Source of the DNA: Paenibacillus thalictri
GTDB lineage: Bacteria > Bacillota > Bacilli > Paenibacillales > NBRC-103111
Reading direction: 5' to 3'
Assembly (NCBI RefSeq): GCF_004307995.1
Contig: NZ_SIRE01000038.1
Span: 1-64,000 of the forward strand
Length of the DNA: 64,000 nt
Positions 61,257 through 64,000 of this stretch are shown in pieces (within the stretch, counting starts at the first letter, position 1; every line of letters starts with the position of its first letter). The position numbers were made by a program, and so were the translations under genes. Under the pieces are notes generated by a model. That model searched no databases. It saw nothing but the letters and a program-made list of their open reading frames with translations, and had not been told where the DNA came from.

Positions 61257-62043
61257 CGCTTATCTCGACATTATCCGCATGAGATTTCTCATGATGCTGG
61301 CATACCGCGTCAACTACTACAGCGGCATTATTATTTATGCGCTGAATATCGGCGCATATTATTTTTTGTGGAAGGCGATCTACGGCGGCAGCGAAACGCT
61401 GGGCGGCATGACCGTCGCTCAAATGACCACGTATGTCGCTATTTCCTGGATGGCCAGGGCGTTTTATTTCAACAATCTGGACCGCGAAATTGCCAATGAA
61501 ATTAAGGACGGCAGTGTGGCGATTCAATTTATCCGGCCTTACAACTACATTGTTGTAAAAATGATGCAAGGGCTCGGCGAAGGGGCGTTCCGGTTCTTGT
61601 TGTTCAGCATACCGGGCATGATCCTGGTGTCGCTGCTGTTTCCGGTGCAGCTGCCGTCCGACCCGAAGGTCTGGGCGTTGTTTCTGGTCATGTTGTTCTT
61701 CAGCTTTCTAATTAATTCGCAGATTAATATTGTGACCGGACTGTTTGCCTTCTTTCTGGAAAACAATGAAGGCATGATGCGGATGAAACGGGTGATGGTC
61801 GATTTGTTCTCCGGCTTGGTCGTGCCGGTATCGTTTTTCCCCGGATGGGCCGCCGGACTGTTAAAGCTGCTGCCGTTCCAGGCGATCACGTATTTGCCGG
61901 GTACGGTCATTACCGGAACCGCATCGGGAGAGTCGGCGCTTGCGGCGTTAGGTATCCAGTTTGTCTGGTTTGCGGTGCTGATTATCCCCATGGTGTGGCT
62001 GTGGCACGGGGCCCGGTCGCGTCTGTTCGTACAGGGAGGGTAA
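61249..62043 (+). CDS. ABC-2 family permease (COG4587 type)
   Basis: This 264-residue protein has six hydrophobic segments. Features are YYSGIIIYALNIGAYYFLWKAIYGG at the second segment and a DFSGLVVPVSFFPG-like stretch (LFSGLVVPVSFFPGW) near 182-197. Together with the next gene it forms the membrane part of a three-gene ABC system commonly found in Bacillales; its cargo is not established. Confidence 0.9.
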   Translation: MFNAYLDIIRMRFLMMLAYRVNYYSGIIIYALNIGAYYFLWKAIYGGSETLGGMTVAQMTTYVAISWMARAFYFNNLDREIANEIKDGSVAIQFIRPYNYIVVKMMQGLGEGAFRFLLFSIPGMILVSLLFPVQLPSDPKVWALFLVMLFFSFLINSQINIVTGLFAFFLENNEGMMRMKRVMVDLFSGLVVPVSFFPGWAAGLLKLLPFQAITYLPGTVITGTASGESALAALGIQFVWFAVLIIPMVWLWHGARSRLFVQGG

Positions 62044-62049
62044 TGGACC

Positions 62050-62835
62050 ATGTTTTATATGTCGCTTATTGTGGAATATTTGCGCAATTATATGAAAACA
62101 CGGCTGACCTACCGGTCCGATTTCTGGATCGAGGTGTTGTCCGATCTGCTGTTTAACGGCATGAACTTGTTTTTCATCCTCGTCGTATTTTTGCACACCC
62201 AGCTGCTGGATGGCTGGAACCAGGATCAAATCTTGTTCATCTACGGTTATTTTATGGTGCCATACGGCATTTTTATCACTTTTTTTAACCTATGGAACTT
62301 CAGCGAGAAATATATCGTCAAAGGCGAGCTGGACCGCATCTTAACCCGGCCCGCTCACAATCTAATGCAGCTGATGCTGGAAAATATCGATCCTTCGTCG
62401 TTGTTTAGCGCGTTGACCGGGTTTATAGTCATGGCCTATGCAGGAATCAAGCTGCAGCTGTCGGTCGCATGGTATGACCCGCTGGTGTTCGTCTTGCTTG
62501 TGGCCGGATCAATTATGATTTACGGCGGCGTGTACATGATGTTTACCGCGCTATCGTTTTTCTCGGATGCGCCTACCGGCATTATGGCTTTGCTGTGGAA
62601 TCTGCAAAATTACGGCCGTTATCCGATCACGATTTACAACGGCGTATTGCAAATTTTGCTGACGTGGGTGCTGCCCTTTGCTTTTGTCGGCTTTTATCCG
62701 TCGGCGTATTTTTTGGACCGCGCGCATTTCGGCGTGATGGCGCTGTTGACTCCGGTGGTCGGCGCCGTAGTTTTGGGCGTGGCGTTATGGGTGTGGAATA
62801 CAGGGTTGCGGCGTTATCGGGGCGCCGGTTCGTAG
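62050..62835 (+). CDS. ABC-2 family permease (COG3694 type)
   Basis: The 261-residue integral membrane protein is the second permease of the system. It has about six membrane segments and the recognisable stretches FWIEVLSDLLFNGMNLFFIL, ELDRILTRPAHNLMQLM and NGVLQILLTWVLPFAFVGFY. It begins six bases after the preceding stop and is followed by a terminator. Confidence 0.9.
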   Translation: MFYMSLIVEYLRNYMKTRLTYRSDFWIEVLSDLLFNGMNLFFILVVFLHTQLLDGWNQDQILFIYGYFMVPYGIFITFFNLWNFSEKYIVKGELDRILTRPAHNLMQLMLENIDPSSLFSALTGFIVMAYAGIKLQLSVAWYDPLVFVLLVAGSIMIYGGVYMMFTALSFFSDAPTGIMALLWNLQNYGRYPITIYNGVLQILLTWVLPFAFVGFYPSAYFLDRAHFGVMALLTPVVGAVVLGVALWVWNTGLRRYRGAGS

Positions 62836-62838
62836 CGG

Positions 62839-62871
62839 GGAGTTTTTTACAAAAAGCTCCTTGCTTTTTTT
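62839..62871 (+). terminator. Terminator after the ABC-2 operon
   Basis: The arms GGAGTTTTT and AAAAAGCTCC (one bulge) are followed by TTGC and a run of eight T. A possible promoter for the next gene (TTGCTT, 16 bases, TACTAT) overlaps its end. Confidence 0.7.
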
Positions 62872-62946
62872 TGGGATTTTCATACTATTTTCATAATTAT
62901 TTTGTACACTAAGGAAAGATTGGGTCAAAATATGAGGTGAAAAGCG

Positions 62947-64000
62947 ATGAACCATCTTACGATAAAAAAACGGCGGATGCTGAGCACGGCTGCCTATTGC
63001 AGCGCTCTTGCGCTGCTGCTGACGGCATGCGGGGACAAGCCGGTAGATCCGCGTTTCTATAACAATGCAGCCGTCGTTAAAAAGGTTTCCTCGGCCAAAG
63101 CGCCGGACTACTGGCCAACCGCAGGATGGAAAACAACGACTCCGGAGCAGCAGGGGATGAATCCGCAGGCTCTGGCTCAATTCGTGGACGGCTTGAACGG
63201 CAACAACGTACATAGCTTTGTTGTGGTGCGCAACGGCTATATCGTAGCTGAAGGCTACAACAGCATGGTTGATGCCAATACGAAACAAGAGGTCAAGTCT
63301 GTGACCAAAAGCATTACGTCGGCAATGATCGGCGTAGCGGTCGGCGATAAAAAAATCAGCGGTGTCGACAAGACGGTCGGCGACTATTTTCCCGATACGG
63401 CTGCCGACAGCGTGAAGTCGCATATTACGCTGGCACAGCTGATGATTATGCGTTCGGGGCTTGCTTGGGACAATACGCGGGAGAAAGCTACCTATGAAAT
63501 GATGGCCAGCCCAAGCTGGGAACAGTACATTTTGAGCCAGCCAATGGTTAGCCAGCCGGGCACCGGTTACAATTACAGCAACGGCAACGCCCATCTGATG
63601 TCGATTGTGCTGGAGAAGTCGACCGGCGAAAAGCTGCAGAACTATGCGGAAACCCGGCTGTTCACCCCGCTTGGCATTAAGGATGCTTCATGGGAGCAGG
63701 ACCCGCAAGGCCATACGAACGGTGCGTTCGGACTCAAGCTGACGGTCCGCGATATGGCCAAGATCGGCCTTCTTTATCTCCAGGACGGCAAATGGTCCGG
63801 CAAAGAAGTCATTCCGAAGAAATGGGTCGAGCAGACGATATCCAAGGACAAAGACCGGCAGTATGACGACGGCACGCTTGGGGGCTACGGTTATTTCTGG
63901 TGGATGAAGAAGCTTTCAACGCAGGTCGAGGAGGGGCTGGACAGCGATGTGTTTTACGCCAACGGCTCGGAAGGGCAGCGGATCTTTGTTATTCCGGAGG
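62947..64000 (+). CDS. Beta-lactamase-family serine hydrolase lipoprotein (3' end missing)
   Basis: The reading frame is open from ATG at 62947 to the end of the window, giving at least 351 residues. It begins with a lipoprotein signal peptide (lipobox LLTAC, Cys28). The class C beta-lactamase/esterase-type motifs are Ser118-x-x-Lys121 (SVTK) and Tyr210-x-Asn212 (YSN). The third motif (H/K-x-G) is beyond the edge or near it. Family members hydrolyse peptides, esters or beta-lactams, and substrate cannot be told from sequence. GAGGTGA lies six bases before ATG. Confidence 0.9.
   Translation, partial: MNHLTIKKRRMLSTAAYCSALALLLTACGDKPVDPRFYNNAAVVKKVSSAKAPDYWPTAGWKTTTPEQQGMNPQALAQFVDGLNGNNVHSFVVVRNGYIVAEGYNSMVDANTKQEVKSVTKSITSAMIGVAVGDKKISGVDKTVGDYFPDTAADSVKSHITLAQLMIMRSGLAWDNTREKATYEMMASPSWEQYILSQPMVSQPGTGYNYSNGNAHLMSIVLEKSTGEKLQNYAETRLFTPLGIKDASWEQDPQGHTNGAFGLKLTVRDMAKIGLLYLQDGKWSGKEVIPKKWVEQTISKDKDRQYDDGTLGGYGYFWWMKKLSTQVEEGLDSDVFYANGSEGQRIFVIPE

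Overview
The window comes from a Gram-positive Bacillales genome, most likely Paenibacillus or a close relative. The reasons are several LplB/YtcP/LipO-type sugar ABC systems paired with YesM/YesN or YesS-type regulators, a copper amine oxidase-type repeat domain on a secreted protein, a KinA-like PAS kinase, strong AGGAGG-type ribosome binding sites with some GTG and TTG starts, and a large tRNA cluster behind an rRNA operon. The species assignment is inference. No insertion sequence, prophage, CRISPR array or plasmid feature was seen.

Layout. 1-2428: the 3' end of an rRNA operon (23S end, 5S) and 17 tRNA genes, closed by a terminator. 2464-3909: a secreted phosphodiester glycosidase-like protein. 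4025-8396: carA-carB on the minus strand, divergent from a PucR-family regulator (8645). 10429-20316: a pyrimidine supercluster on the plus strand, in the order pyrC, ABC importer ATPase and permease, nucleoside phosphorylase, substrate-binding lipoprotein, second permease, M20 carbamoylase, pyrK, pyrD and an archaeal-type pyrF with an extra C-terminal region. A chemoreceptor gene follows with no terminator between. pyrB, pyrE and pyrR are not here.

22197-31222: a fucosyl-oligosaccharide locus with two permeases, a YesN/YesM two-component pair on the opposite strand, a GH95 alpha-L-fucosidase and a sugar-binding lipoprotein. 31466-34191: kduD, kdgK and kdgA, which take 2-keto-3-deoxygluconate-type intermediates to pyruvate and glyceraldehyde-3-phosphate. 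34305-43806: a seven-gene sugar operon (sensor kinase, two permeases, binding protein, TIM-barrel-like protein 1, response regulator, paralogue 2). The two paralogues are not a family I recognise and are the best candidates for a new enzyme. The operon ends in a long inverted repeat.

43976-51042 (minus): a YesS-type membrane AraC regulator, two permeases, a binding protein and a cytoplasmic CapA-like protein. 51199-55752 (minus): gltB, whose Shine-Dalgarno and start codon are separated by a perfect hairpin. 56189-59935 (minus): hemL, a PAS sensor kinase and an LCP-family protein. 60213-62835: a three-gene ABC exporter-like system. 62947-end: a beta-lactamase-fold lipoprotein cut by the window edge.

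How it fits together: the left half combines pyrimidine synthesis genes with uptake and amide-hydrolysis genes under a likely PucR-type regulator. The middle is a set of carbohydrate scavenging modules, each with its own importer and sensor, feeding central metabolism through KDG/KDPG aldolase.
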